A stretch of DNA of 64,000 nucleotides from Isoptericola jiangsuensis (lineage in GTDB: Bacteria > Actinomycetota > Actinomycetes > Actinomycetales > Cellulomonadaceae). Positions within the stretch are counted from its first letter, which is position 1. Each line of letters begins with the position of its first letter. The DNA is taken from positions 2,728,001 to 2,792,000 of the forward strand of contig NZ_PDJJ01000001.1 of the NCBI RefSeq assembly GCF_002563715.1, read 5' to 3'. Below are positions 25,712-34,295 of the stretch, one piece after another. The position numbers and the translations under genes were made by a program. Under the pieces are notes generated by a model. That model ran no database searches. It was not told where the DNA came from and saw only the letters and a program-made list of their open reading frames with translations.

Positions 25712-26549
25712 CGGTGCCGCCCACCGTGGTGCGGACGTCCCCGCCGACCCAGACGACGCCGGCGCCGTCGCGACGCACGTGCACGCGCCCGCGCCGCCCC
25801 AGCACGGTGCCCTGCGCGGCGACGTACGCGTCGGGCAGCACGGTCCCGGCGAGCCACTGGGCGAGGCCCGCGTTGAGGCTGCCGGTCACGGGGTCCTCCA
25901 CGACGCCGCCGTCGCCGGGCAGGAACGCCCGCACCTCCACGGCGGCGTCGCCGGCGGTGTGCTCCCCCACGACGCCGATCTTCCAGTCGTCGATCACCGC
26001 GGGGTCGGGACGCACGGCCAGCACGGCCGCGGCGTCGGCGAGCCGCACCCCGACCCAGCCGGGTCCGTTGTCGATCCAGGCGGCGTCCACGACGTCGTCG
26101 GCGTCGACCCGCAGCGCCCGGGCGAGGGCGGCGAGGTCGTCCGGCGCGACGGGGCCGGAGCGCAGCAGCGGGGGCGCGGCGAAGGCGAGCCGTGCGCCGT
26201 CGGGCCGCACGGTGACCAGGCCGACGCCGCACTCCTGGACGATGTCGCCCGCGCCGTCCGCGGCCTGCGCCACGCCGCCGGCCTCGCGCCACGCGTGCGC
26301 GGTGCCGAGCGTGGGGTGGCCCGCGAACGGCAGCTCGCCCGTCGGCGTCCAGATCCGCACCCGGTAGTCGGCCGCGGGGTCGGTGGGAGCGAGCAGGAAG
26401 GTCGTCTCCGACAGGTTGGTCCAGCGGGCGAACGCGGCCATCTGGTCGTCGGTGAGGTCGTCGGCGTCGTGGACGACGGCGAGCGGGTTGCCGGTGAGGG
26501 GGCCGGGCGCGAACACGTCGACCTGGCGGAAGGCGAGGGTGTGGGTCAC
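25701..26549 (-). CDS. PhzF-family isomerase/epimerase-like protein
   Basis: A 282-residue protein with a diaminopimelate-epimerase fold, as in PhzF and YddE. Signatures are FRQVDVFAPGPLTGNPLAVV at the N-terminus, the catalytic-Glu region WTNLSETTFLL, the RIWTPTGELPFAGHPTLGTAHA loop and EDPVTGSLNAGLAQWL. The role is unknown outside phenazine producers; no phenazine genes are near. GTG 26549 is chosen because TAGCGT lies about 7 nt upstream and the residues upstream of it are not conserved-looking. It converges with the acyltransferase-like gene and is divergent from the gene at 26613. Confidence 0.88.
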   Translation of the reverse strand: MTHTLAFRQVDVFAPGPLTGNPLAVVHDADDLTDDQMAAFARWTNLSETTFLLAPTDPAADYRVRIWTPTGELPFAGHPTLGTAHAWREAGGVAQAADGAGDIVQECGVGLVTVRPDGARLAFAAPPLLRSGPVAPDDLAALARALRVDADDVVDAAWIDNGPGWVGVRLADAAAVLAVRPDPAVIDDWKIGVVGEHTAGDAAVEVRAFLPGDGGVVEDPVTGSLNAGLAQWLAGTVLPDAYVAAQGTVLGRRGRVHVRRDGAGVVWVGGDVRTTVGGTVTL

Positions 26550-26612
26550 GCCACCCACGCTAGCGCCGCACCCGGGCGCCGGGGTCCGGGCGGCGGCTCG
26601 TACCCTGGAGAC

Positions 26613-27521
26613 GTGCCCTCCTCCCCCGCCACGCCGGTAGCGTCCGCGCGCACCGTCCTGCCTGCCGCCGCCTGGCGCCCGCGGGCCGACGGGCACGCCC
26701 GCCGCGCCGACGACCTCACGCACGTGTGGCGCCAGGCCCGCGAGCGGGGCGAGAAGCACGCGATCGAGGACTTCCTGTTCACGTACTACCCGACGCGGGT
26801 CGCGCAGCTGCGCCGCTGGCACCCCGGTCCGGGCGTCGTGCTGGAGGACGCCGCCGAGCACGTCGGGTGGCGCTGGTACACCGAGGTCGCGCTGCCCGAC
26901 GGCGGCACGGGCGCGGCCCTCGACACGGCGGCTTTCCTCGCCGACCGCGGCGACACGGTCGCCTACGTGCGCGCGCTCGTCGGCGCGACCGCGTCCCGAC
27001 CGGGCTCGTTCGGCTGCTTCGGCCTGCACGAGTGGGCGATGGTGTACCGCGACGCCCGCACCGGGCGCGACCACCGCCACCCGCTGCCGCTGCGGCTCGG
27101 CCACGACGGCACCGACGCCGTCGTCGAGTCCCACCGCATCGCCTGCTCCCACTTCGACGCGTTCCGGTTCTTCACGCCCGAGGCGCGGCACCGCAACCAG
27201 CTCGCCCCCACCCGCGAGCGCCAGCCCGCGATGGAGCAGCCCGGCTGCCTGCACGCGGGCATGGACCTGTACAAGTGGTGCCTCAAGCTCGGGCCCGCGG
27301 TGCCGGGCGACCTGCTGCTGGACGCGTTCGCGCTCGCGCGCGACATCCGGTGGACGGACATGGCGGCCGCCCCCTACGACGTGTCCTCCTACGGCGTCGA
27401 GGCCGTGCCGGTCGAGACGGCCGAGGGCAAGGCGGAGTACGTGCGCCGCCAGCGCGGGTTCGCCGAGCGTGGCCAGGCGCTGCGGGCGCGCCTGCTGGCC
27501 GTGTGCGACGCGCTGGGCTGA
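26613..27521 (+). CDS. Conserved actinobacterial protein of unknown function (often labelled 3-methyladenine DNA glycosylase)
   Basis: A 302-residue soluble protein with conserved-looking blocks: KHAIEDFLFTYYPTRVAQLRRWHPG, the cysteine-containing SFGCFGLHEWAMVY, HPLPLRLG, SHRIACSHFDAFRFFTP and PGCLHAGMDLYKWCLKLGP. I recognise this block pattern from widespread actinobacterial proteins that databases call 3-methyladenine DNA glycosylase, but I do not see a helix-hairpin-helix glycosylase motif, so the function should be treated as unknown. The many conserved His, Asp and Cys residues suggest an enzyme. GTG 26613 follows TACCCT (26601-26606) by 6 nt, a leaderless arrangement, and is divergent from the phzF-like gene. 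Confidence 0.7.
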   Translation: MPSSPATPVASARTVLPAAAWRPRADGHARRADDLTHVWRQARERGEKHAIEDFLFTYYPTRVAQLRRWHPGPGVVLEDAAEHVGWRWYTEVALPDGGTGAALDTAAFLADRGDTVAYVRALVGATASRPGSFGCFGLHEWAMVYRDARTGRDHRHPLPLRLGHDGTDAVVESHRIACSHFDAFRFFTPEARHRNQLAPTRERQPAMEQPGCLHAGMDLYKWCLKLGPAVPGDLLLDAFALARDIRWTDMAAAPYDVSSYGVEAVPVETAEGKAEYVRRQRGFAERGQALRARLLAVCDALG

Positions 27522-27531
27522 GCCCCGGGGC

Positions 27532-28074
27532 TCAGTCCTCCTCGGCGGCGCGGCGCGCACGCAGGGCGGCCTGGGCGTTGCGGTTGGTGCACGTGGTGGA
27601 GCAGTAGCGGCGCGACCGGTTGCGGGAGAGGTCGACGACGACGCCGTCGCAGGTGTCGTCGGCGCAGGTGCCGAGCCGGTCGTGGGCGTCGGCGCGCACC
27701 ACGTCGATCATCGCCAGGGCGGTCTCCACGAGGATGCGGACGTCGAAGGGGGCGTCGTCGGGGACGGCGTGCAGGTGCCAGTCCTCGGTGTCGTGCCGCA
27801 CGAGGCGCGGCACGGCGCGGGTCTCGGCGAGGGCGGCGTTGACGAGGTCGGGGGCGTCGTCGCGGGCGGCGAGCAGCAGGGCGCGCAGGCGGGGGGCGAG
27901 GGCGAGGACGGCGTCGAGCTCGGCGTCGGTGCCGTCGTGGCGGCCGGTGTAGCCCTGGTCGCGGTAGAAGGCGTCGAGCTCGGCGACGGTGCTGATCGTC
28001 AGGGGTGGCAGGACGGCGTTGGCGAGGGCGGCGGCGGACACGAGCGCGGACTCGGTGTCATGCGCGAAGACCAT
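27532..28074 (-). CDS. CGNR zinc-finger/ABATE-domain transcriptional regulator
   Basis: A 180-residue protein. An N-terminal ABATE-type ligand domain (LVSAAALANAVLPP, then LRALLLAARDD) is followed by a C-terminal CGNR-type zinc finger whose four cysteines are in TCADDTCDGVVVDLSRNRSRRYCSTTCTN. The signature CGNR reads CTNR here. Such proteins are single-domain repressors often placed next to an exporter. It is divergent from the EamA transporter, only 39 bp apart. A 14-bp perfect inverted repeat over the transporter start and a third copy of its half-site (GCGCATGAC) inside codons 5-7 of this gene suggest it binds there. TAACGT 6 nt before ATG 28074 gives a leaderless start. Confidence 0.85.
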   Translation of the reverse strand: MVFAHDTESALVSAAALANAVLPPLTISTVAELDAFYRDQGYTGRHDGTDAELDAVLALAPRLRALLLAARDDAPDLVNAALAETRAVPRLVRHDTEDWHLHAVPDDAPFDVRILVETALAMIDVVRADAHDRLGTCADDTCDGVVVDLSRNRSRRYCSTTCTNRNAQAALRARRAAEED

Positions 28075-28101
28075 GTTGACACGTTACCAGCACGCCACGT
28101 A

Positions 28102-28136
28102 GCGTCATGCGCCATGACGACGATGGCGCATGACGC
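28102..28136. promoter_or_regulatory. 14-bp perfect inverted repeat overlapping the EamA gene start, candidate repressor operator
   Basis: GCGTCATGCGCCAT at 28102-28115 and ATGGCGCATGACGC at 28123-28136 with a 7-bp spacer. It overlaps the likely -10 (TAGCGT, 28100-28105) and the ATG at 28114, so a bound repressor would block initiation. The half-site GCGCATGAC recurs on the minus strand at about 28053-28061. Confidence 0.7.
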
Positions 28137-29130
28137 CTCCTCCGGGGCGGCCGCGCCCGCCCCCACCGTGCAGCGCTCCGCGACGAGCGTCGGCCTCGCC
28201 CTCGCCGTGGTCTCGGCCCTCAGCTTCAGCCTCTCCGGCCCCCTGGCCGCCACCCTCTTCGCCACCGGCTGGTCCCCCGGAGCCGTCGTCCTCGTGCGCG
28301 TCGCCACCGGCGCGCTGCTCGTGGCCCCCTTCGGGATCGCCGCCCTGCGCGGCGACTGGTCCCCGGTGCGCCGCAGCTGGCGCGTCATGGTCGCCTACGG
28401 CGCGCTGGGCGTCGCCGGAGCCCAGTTCTGCTACTTCGCCGCCATCCAGCACATGCAGGTCGGCACCGCGCTCCTCATCGAGTACACCGCCCCTGCCGCC
28501 GTCGTCGGCTGGTTCTGGGCGCGCCACGGCCAGCGGCCCGGCGGTCTCACCCTGACCGGGGTCGGCCTCGCCGCCGCCGGGCTCGTCCTCGTGCTCGACC
28601 TGTCCGGCGCCGCACCCTCCCCCGTCGGCGTCGCCTGGGCGCTGGCCGCGATGGTCGGCGCAGCCACCTACTTCGTCATCAACGCCCACCCCGACACCGG
28701 CCTGCCGCCCCTCACGCTCGCGGCCGGCGGCCTCACCGTCGGCACCGTCCTGCTCGGGACGCTCGGCGCCGTCGGCCTCATGCCGCTCACCGCGACGTCG
28801 ACCCCCGCCACCCTGGTCGGCCTGACCGTGCCGCCCGTGGTCGTGCTCGCCCTGCTGGGGCTCGTCACCGCCGGGCTCGCCTACGTCACGGGCATCGCCG
28901 CGGGACGCCGGCTCGGGGCCCGCCGCGCCTCCTTCGTCGGCCTGCTCGAGGTCGTCTCCGCCGTCGCGCTGGCCTGGCTCCTGCTGGGCGAGCTGCCCGC
29001 CCCCGTGCAGCTCCTCGGCGGCCTGCTCGTGCTCGCCGGCGTCGTCGCCGTCCAGCAGGGCGAGGCCGCGACGGCCCGCCGGGGCGAGCCCGCGCCGCCG
29101 GTCGCCGTCGTGCCCACCGACGCCCCCTGA
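28114..29130 (+). CDS. EamA/DMT-family transporter
   Basis: A 338-residue permease with ten predicted transmembrane helices in two EamA repeats. The first repeat spans about 25-160 (ALSFSLSGPLAATLFATGWSP and the GTALLIEYTAPAAVVGW segment near its end), and the second about 170-310 (LGARRASFVGLLEVVSAVAL). These drug/metabolite exporters move small molecules such as amino acids; the substrate is unknown. ATG 28114 is used; an in-frame ATG at 28123 would shorten it by three residues and also lies in the operator. Control by the divergent CGNR protein is likely from the operator position. Confidence 0.9.
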   Translation: MTTMAHDASSGAAAPAPTVQRSATSVGLALAVVSALSFSLSGPLAATLFATGWSPGAVVLVRVATGALLVAPFGIAALRGDWSPVRRSWRVMVAYGALGVAGAQFCYFAAIQHMQVGTALLIEYTAPAAVVGWFWARHGQRPGGLTLTGVGLAAAGLVLVLDLSGAAPSPVGVAWALAAMVGAATYFVINAHPDTGLPPLTLAAGGLTVGTVLLGTLGAVGLMPLTATSTPATLVGLTVPPVVVLALLGLVTAGLAYVTGIAAGRRLGARRASFVGLLEVVSAVALAWLLLGELPAPVQLLGGLLVLAGVVAVQQGEAATARRGEPAPPVAVVPTDAP

Positions 29131-29270
29131 GCGCCGAACCCCTCTACGGGAGATCCCGTACGTCGACAAGAGGCCGAGCGGGTGAAAGATACGCAGTTCA
29201 CCTGATGCATCGCCGGACGCCGACGCCTAGCGTCGAATTTGTCCAGTTTCCTGACGAACAGGAGTTCCTT

Positions 29271-30002
29271 ATGCGATGGCGTTCAGCCCTGGTCGGCGCC
29301 CTGGTCGGCGCGGCCGCCCTGCTCGCCCCCGTCGTCGTGGCCCCGACGGCCTCGGCCCACGGCTGGGTCACCAACCCTCCGAGCCGCCAGGACCTCTGCG
29401 CCAGCGGCGCCGTGTCCTTCGACTGCGGAGGCGTCAAGTACGAGCCCCAGAGCGTCGAGGCTCCGAAGGGCTCCATGAAGTGCTCCGGCGACAACGCCGG
29501 CTTCGCCATCCTCGACGACACGTCGAAGCCCTGGCCCCGCACCTCGGTCGGCTCCACGGTCACCATGAAGTGGAAGCTCACGGCGATGCACGCCACGAGC
29601 ACCTGGGAGTACTTCGTCGACGGCGTGCTGCACCGCACGTTCAACGACGGCGGCGCCCGCCCGAACCAGGTCGTCGAGCACACGCTCGAGAACCTGCCCC
29701 AGGGCAACCACACCATCCTCGCGCGGTGGAACATCGCCGACACCGCGATGGCGTTCTACTCCTGCGTCGACGTGACCGTCGGCGGCGGCGGCACCACCAA
29801 CCCGACGCCCACCCCCACGCCCACCGCGACCACCCCTCCGGGTGACTGCACCGGGACGGTCTGGGACGCCGCCACCGCCTACGTCGGCGGCACGGAGGTC
29901 ACCTACCAGGGCCACGTCTACAAGGCCAAGTGGTGGACCCGCGGCGAGACCCCCTCGGCCTCCGGCCAGTGGGGCGTCTGGCAGGACCTCGGAGCCTGTT
30001 GA
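29271..30002 (+). CDS. Secreted AA10 lytic polysaccharide monooxygenase with C-terminal chitin-binding domain
   Basis: A 243-residue secreted enzyme. A signal peptide of 29 residues (MRWRSALVGA, hydrophobic core, ending PTASA) would be cut just before H30, giving the free N-terminal histidine required for copper binding. The second His-brace residue is H107 in LTAMHATSTWEYF, with HGWVTNPPSR and conserved cysteines around. A Thr/Pro linker (GGGTTNPTPTPTPTATTPP) leads to a CBM5/12-type domain (residues about 193-243) with WDAATAYVGGTEVTYQGHVYKAKWWT. It should oxidatively cleave chitin. ATG 29271 has AGGAG 6 nt upstream. Possible -10 TAGCGT at 29228-29233. Confidence 0.93.
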   Translation: MRWRSALVGALVGAAALLAPVVVAPTASAHGWVTNPPSRQDLCASGAVSFDCGGVKYEPQSVEAPKGSMKCSGDNAGFAILDDTSKPWPRTSVGSTVTMKWKLTAMHATSTWEYFVDGVLHRTFNDGGARPNQVVEHTLENLPQGNHTILARWNIADTAMAFYSCVDVTVGGGGTTNPTPTPTPTATTPPGDCTGTVWDAATAYVGGTEVTYQGHVYKAKWWTRGETPSASGQWGVWQDLGAC

Positions 30003-30043
30003 TCCCGCACCGCGGGTGAACCTCTGCTGACCCTGGGGGGTCA

Positions 30044-30107
30044 CGACGAGCGTGCCGGCTGCTTCCTCACGACCACGGTCGCGGGAGGCGGCGGGCACGC
30101 TCGTCGT
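30044..30107 (+). terminator. Inverted repeat downstream of the LPMO gene
   Basis: ACGACGAGCGTGCC at 30044-30057 and GGCACGCTCGTCGT at 30094-30107 are perfect complements separated by about 36 bp that hold a further GC-rich mini-hairpin. Likely terminator of the LPMO mRNA. Confidence 0.6.
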
Positions 30108-30197
30108 CGTCCGGGCCCGTCGGGGCTCCCCGGCCCCGGCGGGACACCTCGCGCCGGCACCCGGGACCGGCGCCCCGGCTGACACAATGACCGCACG

Positions 30198-32906
30198 ATG
30201 ACTGCCACCGACGCCGCCCCCACGACCGCCCGCCCCGCCGGCACCCTGCTGCCGTACCTGCCCGCCCCCACCGGCAAGGCGCCGGACCCGGACGCGCTGT
30301 TCGAGGGCTTCGGGCAGTGGGCGGCCTCCGGCGGGCGCCCCCTGTACCCGCACCAGGAGGAGGCGCTGCTCGAGCTCATGACGGGCTCGCACGTCGTCCT
30401 GGCGACCCCGACCGGGTCGGGCAAGTCGATGGTGGCGATGGGGGCCCAGTTCGCGGCGCTCGCCGCCCGCCGCTCCGGCGGCGGCGGCCGCACGTACTAC
30501 ACCGCGCCCCTCAAGGCGCTGGTCAGCGAGAAGTTCTTCGACCTGGTGGCCGCGTTCGGGTCGCGCAACGTCGGCATGATGACGGGCGACTCCGCGGTGA
30601 ACGCCGACGCGCCGATCATCTGCTGCACCGCGGAGATCCTCGCCAACCTGGCGCTGCGCGACGGCGCGGGCACCCCCGGCCACGACGACTTCGTCGCGCA
30701 GGTCGTCATGGACGAGTTCCACTACTACGGCGACCCGCAGCGCGGCTGGGCGTGGCAGGTGCCCCTCCTGGAGCTCCCCCACACCCAGTTCCTCCTCATG
30801 AGCGCCACCCTCGGGGACACCACGCGCCTGCGCGAGGACATCGCCGAGCGCACCGGCCGCGACGTCGCGGAGGTCGCCGGGGCCGAGCGGCCCGTCCCGT
30901 TGACGTTCTCCTACGTGCTGGAGCCGCTGGGCGAGGTCATCGACGAGCTCGTGCAGACCCGCCGCGCCCCCGTCTACGTCGTGCACTTCACGCAGAAGGA
31001 CGCCGTGGACCGTGCGCAGGCGCTGCTCAGCTCGAAGATCGCGACCAAGGAGGAGAAGGACGCGATCGTCGCCGAGATCGGCGCGTTCCGGTTCGGCACC
31101 GGGTTCGGCAAGGTGCTGAGCAAGTACCTGCGCGCCGGGATCGGCGTGCACCACGCCGGCATGCTGCCCAAGTACCGCCGGCTCGTGGAGCGCCTCACGC
31201 AGAAGGGCCTGCTCAAGGTCGTGTGCGGCACCGACACGCTCGGCGTCGGCATCAACGTGCCCATCCGCACGGTCCTCATGACGTCGCTGGTGAAGTTCGA
31301 CGGCGAGCGCATGCGCCACCTGTCGGCGCGCGAGTTCCACCAGATCGCGGGCCGGGCCGGGCGCGCCGGGTTCGACACGCTCGGCGAGGTGCTCGTCATG
31401 GCGCCCGAGCACGTCATCGAGAACCGCAAGGCCGTGGCCAAGGCGGGCGACGACCCGAAGAAGCTGAAGAAGATCGTCCGCAAGAAGGCCCCCACGGGGT
31501 CGGTCAACTGGACGGACTCCACGTTCGAGCGGCTGCGCGACGCCCCGCCGGAGCCGCTGTCCAGCCGGTTCGCCGTCACCCACGCGATGGTCCTCAACGT
31601 GCTGGCCCGCACGCGCGGCCACGCGCACGGCGGCGACGTCGACCCGGTCGAGGCGATGCGGCACCTGCTCACCGCGAACCACGACACCGACGCCCAGCAG
31701 GCCGAGCACGTGCGCCAGGCGATGCGGATCTACCGGTCGCTACGGGTGGCGGGCGTGGTGGAGAAGGTCCGCGTCCCGGACGCCTCGCGCCCCGCCGGGT
31801 ACCGGCCGAGCGTGCGGCTGGTCGTGGACCTGCCGCGCGACTTCGCGCTCAACGCGCCGCTGTCCCCGTTCGCGCTGGCCGCGATGGACCTGCTCGACGT
31901 GGACTCCCCCACGCACGCGCTCGACGTCGTGTCCGTCATCGAGGCGACCCTCGACGACCCGCGCCAGATCCTCTACGGCCAGCAGAAGAAGGCGCGCGGC
32001 GAGGCCGTCGCGGCGATGAAGGCCGAGGGCATCGAGTACGAGGAGCGCATGGAGCTCCTGGAGGAGGTGTCCTGGCCCAAGCCGCTGGCGGACCTCCTGC
32101 AGCCCGCGTTCGAGATGTACAAGCGCACCAACCCGTGGGTGGCGGGCGCCGAGCTCGCCCCGAAGTCCGTGGTGCGGGACATGCTGGAGCAGGCGATGAC
32201 GTTCGCCGAGCTCGTCAGCACGTACGCCCTGGAGCGCACCGAGGGCGTGGTGCTGCGCTACCTCGCGGACGCCTACCGGGCCGTGCGCCAGGTGGTGCCG
32301 GAGGAGCACCGCACCGAGGACGTCGCCGAGGTCGTGGAGTGGCTGGGCGAGCTCGTGCGCGGCGTCGACTCGTCCCTGCTGGACGAGTGGGAGCGCCTGC
32401 AGAACCCGGTGGACGACGATGCCGACGACGTCGTGGACGGCGAGCTCGCCGAGGCGGGTGCCGAGGCCCCGGCCCGCCCGGTCACGGGCAACCCGCGGTC
32501 CTTCCGCCGGCTGGTGCGCAACGCGATGTACCGCCGCGTCGAGCTCGCCGCACGGGAGGACTACGACGCCCTGGAGCGTCTGGACGCCTCCTCCGGCTGG
32601 GACGGCGACGCCTGGGCGGACGCCCTCGACCCGCTGTTCGAGGCGCAGGGCGACGAGGCGATCGGCATCGGGCCGCAGTCGCGCGCGTCGTCGCTGGTGA
32701 CGGTCCTGGAGCCGGGCGCGGAGCTGCCCGCCGGGGCGGTGCCCGCCGACTCGGGCGTGGTGCCCGCCGGCGTGTGGTGGGTGCGGCAGGTCCTCGACGA
32801 CGTCGACGGCGACCACGACTGGGCGATCACCGCGCACGTCGACCTCGCGGCGAGCGACGAGGCCGGGGCGCCCGTGGTGCGCGTGCTGGGGGTCGGGCGC
32901 CTCTGA
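30198..32906 (+). CDS. DEAD/DEAH-box RNA helicase, Ski2-like with DUF3516
   Basis: A 902-residue superfamily 2 helicase. Walker A ATPTGSGKS is at 69-77, TAPLKAL (motif Ia) near 102, DEFH (motif II) at 172-175, SATLG (motif III) near 197, and the C-terminal helicase core ends with QIAGRAGRAGFD (motif VI). The remaining 450 residues correspond to the DUF3516 region typical of actinobacterial Ski2/Mtr4-like proteins, which are thought to work in RNA turnover. Role in this organism is inferred. ATG 30198 follows CACAAT (30185-30190) by 7 nt, a possible leaderless start. It ends 4 bp before the convergent TSUP gene. Confidence 0.9.
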   Translation: MTATDAAPTTARPAGTLLPYLPAPTGKAPDPDALFEGFGQWAASGGRPLYPHQEEALLELMTGSHVVLATPTGSGKSMVAMGAQFAALAARRSGGGGRTYYTAPLKALVSEKFFDLVAAFGSRNVGMMTGDSAVNADAPIICCTAEILANLALRDGAGTPGHDDFVAQVVMDEFHYYGDPQRGWAWQVPLLELPHTQFLLMSATLGDTTRLREDIAERTGRDVAEVAGAERPVPLTFSYVLEPLGEVIDELVQTRRAPVYVVHFTQKDAVDRAQALLSSKIATKEEKDAIVAEIGAFRFGTGFGKVLSKYLRAGIGVHHAGMLPKYRRLVERLTQKGLLKVVCGTDTLGVGINVPIRTVLMTSLVKFDGERMRHLSAREFHQIAGRAGRAGFDTLGEVLVMAPEHVIENRKAVAKAGDDPKKLKKIVRKKAPTGSVNWTDSTFERLRDAPPEPLSSRFAVTHAMVLNVLARTRGHAHGGDVDPVEAMRHLLTANHDTDAQQAEHVRQAMRIYRSLRVAGVVEKVRVPDASRPAGYRPSVRLVVDLPRDFALNAPLSPFALAAMDLLDVDSPTHALDVVSVIEATLDDPRQILYGQQKKARGEAVAAMKAEGIEYEERMELLEEVSWPKPLADLLQPAFEMYKRTNPWVAGAELAPKSVVRDMLEQAMTFAELVSTYALERTEGVVLRYLADAYRAVRQVVPEEHRTEDVAEVVEWLGELVRGVDSSLLDEWERLQNPVDDDADDVVDGELAEAGAEAPARPVTGNPRSFRRLVRNAMYRRVELAAREDYDALERLDASSGWDGDAWADALDPLFEAQGDEAIGIGPQSRASSLVTVLEPGAELPAGAVPADSGVVPAGVWWVRQVLDDVDGDHDWAITAHVDLAASDEAGAPVVRVLGVGRL

Positions 32907-32910
32907 GCCG

Positions 32911-33663
32911 TCAGAGGCCGCTGACGCCCCGCACGAGCGTCGCGACGCCGCCGACGTAGGCGAGCGCGACCAGGGCGCGCCGGGTGTGCTCGGCCGACAC
33001 CCGTGGGGCGAGGACCTCACCGATGCCGAGCCCGCCGAGGATGGCGGCCATGAGGACGACCCACTGCCAGGTGTCCAGGGTGGGGAACGGCGCGTCGGCG
33101 AGGACGAGCTTGGCGGTGAGCGCCGCGAGCGCGTTGGCCGCGAAGTACGGCTGCGCGGTCGCGGCGAACTTCTTCGGCTCCCAGCCGCTGAGCACGGCGT
33201 AGACGGCCACGGGCGGGCCGCCGATGCCGGCGGCGACGGACCCGACTCCGCTGGACATGCCGGTGACGGCGAGCGGCCAGCGGGCCGCGGGCGACACCGG
33301 GTGGGTGCCGTGGGCGCGCAGCCGGGCGGTGACGACGGCGAGCGTCATCGCGAGGATGACGATCGCGCCGACGGTGATCTCCAGGACGGGGGCGCTGACG
33401 TCCCGCAGCAGCAGCGCGGCGGGCACGGTGACGACGAGCGAGGACGCGAGCATCCAGCCGAACTTCGCCCACTCGACGTCGCGCACCACGCGGCCGAGGA
33501 TGACGGTGGACGCGATCGCGCCGGCGAGGTTGACGAACAGCACGCCCTCGAGCGGGCCGACGATGAGCACGATGAACGGACCGGCGACGAGCCCGAAGCC
33601 CATGCCGGTGACACGTTGCAGGACCCCGCCGACGAGGATGGCCAGGACGAGGAGGGCGAGCAC
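32911..33663 (-). CDS. TauE/SafE (TSUP) family permease
   Basis: A 250-residue membrane protein with about eight transmembrane helices in two similar halves. It has the GxGxGFxxxP-like segment VTGMGFGLVAGPFIVLIVGP and a second half with GVGSVAAGIGGPPVAVY, both diagnostic of the TSUP family, which exports or imports sulfite, organosulfonates or sulfur compounds. Substrate unknown. It is convergent with the helicase and divergent from the ybaK-like gene. Start at ATG 33663 begins directly with the first helix, as expected. Confidence 0.88.
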   Translation of the reverse strand: MLALLVLAILVGGVLQRVTGMGFGLVAGPFIVLIVGPLEGVLFVNLAGAIASTVILGRVVRDVEWAKFGWMLASSLVVTVPAALLLRDVSAPVLEITVGAIVILAMTLAVVTARLRAHGTHPVSPAARWPLAVTGMSSGVGSVAAGIGGPPVAVYAVLSGWEPKKFAATAQPYFAANALAALTAKLVLADAPFPTLDTWQWVVLMAAILGGLGIGEVLAPRVSAEHTRRALVALAYVGGVATLVRGVSGL

Positions 33664-33733
33664 CCGACCACCGTACGTGAGCGCTCACGAACGCCCGTGC
33701 ACGGGCGGTGTGCCCTGGGGCACAATCGCGTCC

Positions 33734-34231
33734 GTGGCCAAGAAGACCAGCCGCGCCCAGGCCGGCACCCCCGCGATCCTGGCGCTGGACCGGGCGGGTG
33801 TCCCCTACGCCCTGCACCCGTACGAGCACGACCCGGCGTCCGACCTGTCCTACGGCCTGGAGGCCGCCGCCGCGCTCGGCGCCGACCCCGCCCAGGTGTT
33901 CAAGACGCTGCTCGCGGACGTCGACGGCGCCCTCGTCGTCGGGGTCGTGCCCGTCGCGGGCAGCCTCGACCTCAAGGCGCTGGCCCGTGCCGTCGGCGGC
34001 AAGCGCGCCGTCATGGCCGACCCGGGCGTCGCCCAGCGCGCCACGGGGTACGTGGTGGGCGGGATCTCCCCGCTCGGGCAGAAGCAGCGGCTGCGCACCG
34101 TGCTGGACTCCTCGGCCACGGCGTTCGACGCCGTCTACGTGTCGGCGGGGCGGCGCGGGCTCGACCTGTCGCTCGCGCCGACCGACCTGCTGCGGCTCAC
34201 CGGGGGCGTCACGGCCGACGTCGGACGCTGA
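33734..34231 (+). CDS. ybaK: Cys-tRNA(Pro) deacylase, YbaK/EbsC family
   Basis: A 165-residue editing-domain protein that removes cysteine misattached to tRNA-Pro. It has the AILALDRAGVPYALHPYEH start, the VFKTLLADVDG lysine segment that is essential in this family, the GGKRAVMADPGVA stretch and the GYVVGGISPLGQKQ loop. Length is typical (about 155-165). GTG 33734 follows CACAAT by 7 nt, which fits a leaderless mRNA; the open frame upstream is antisense to the TSUP gene. The next gene starts 64 nt later and has its own leaderless-type promoter. Confidence 0.92.
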   Translation: MAKKTSRAQAGTPAILALDRAGVPYALHPYEHDPASDLSYGLEAAAALGADPAQVFKTLLADVDGALVVGVVPVAGSLDLKALARAVGGKRAVMADPGVAQRATGYVVGGISPLGQKQRLRTVLDSSATAFDAVYVSAGRRGLDLSLAPTDLLRLTGGVTADVGR

Positions 34232-34295
34232 CGCCCGCCCGTCGCCGCCCGGGGTTCGCCGCGCCGACCCCGCGACCCGGCGCTACCGTCGGGTC

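Noticed and set aside
26613-27521. Assignment as 3-methyladenine DNA glycosylase
   Set aside because: I see no helix-hairpin-helix-GPD or AAG-type motif; the label seems to be database inheritance, so I keep it as unknown function.
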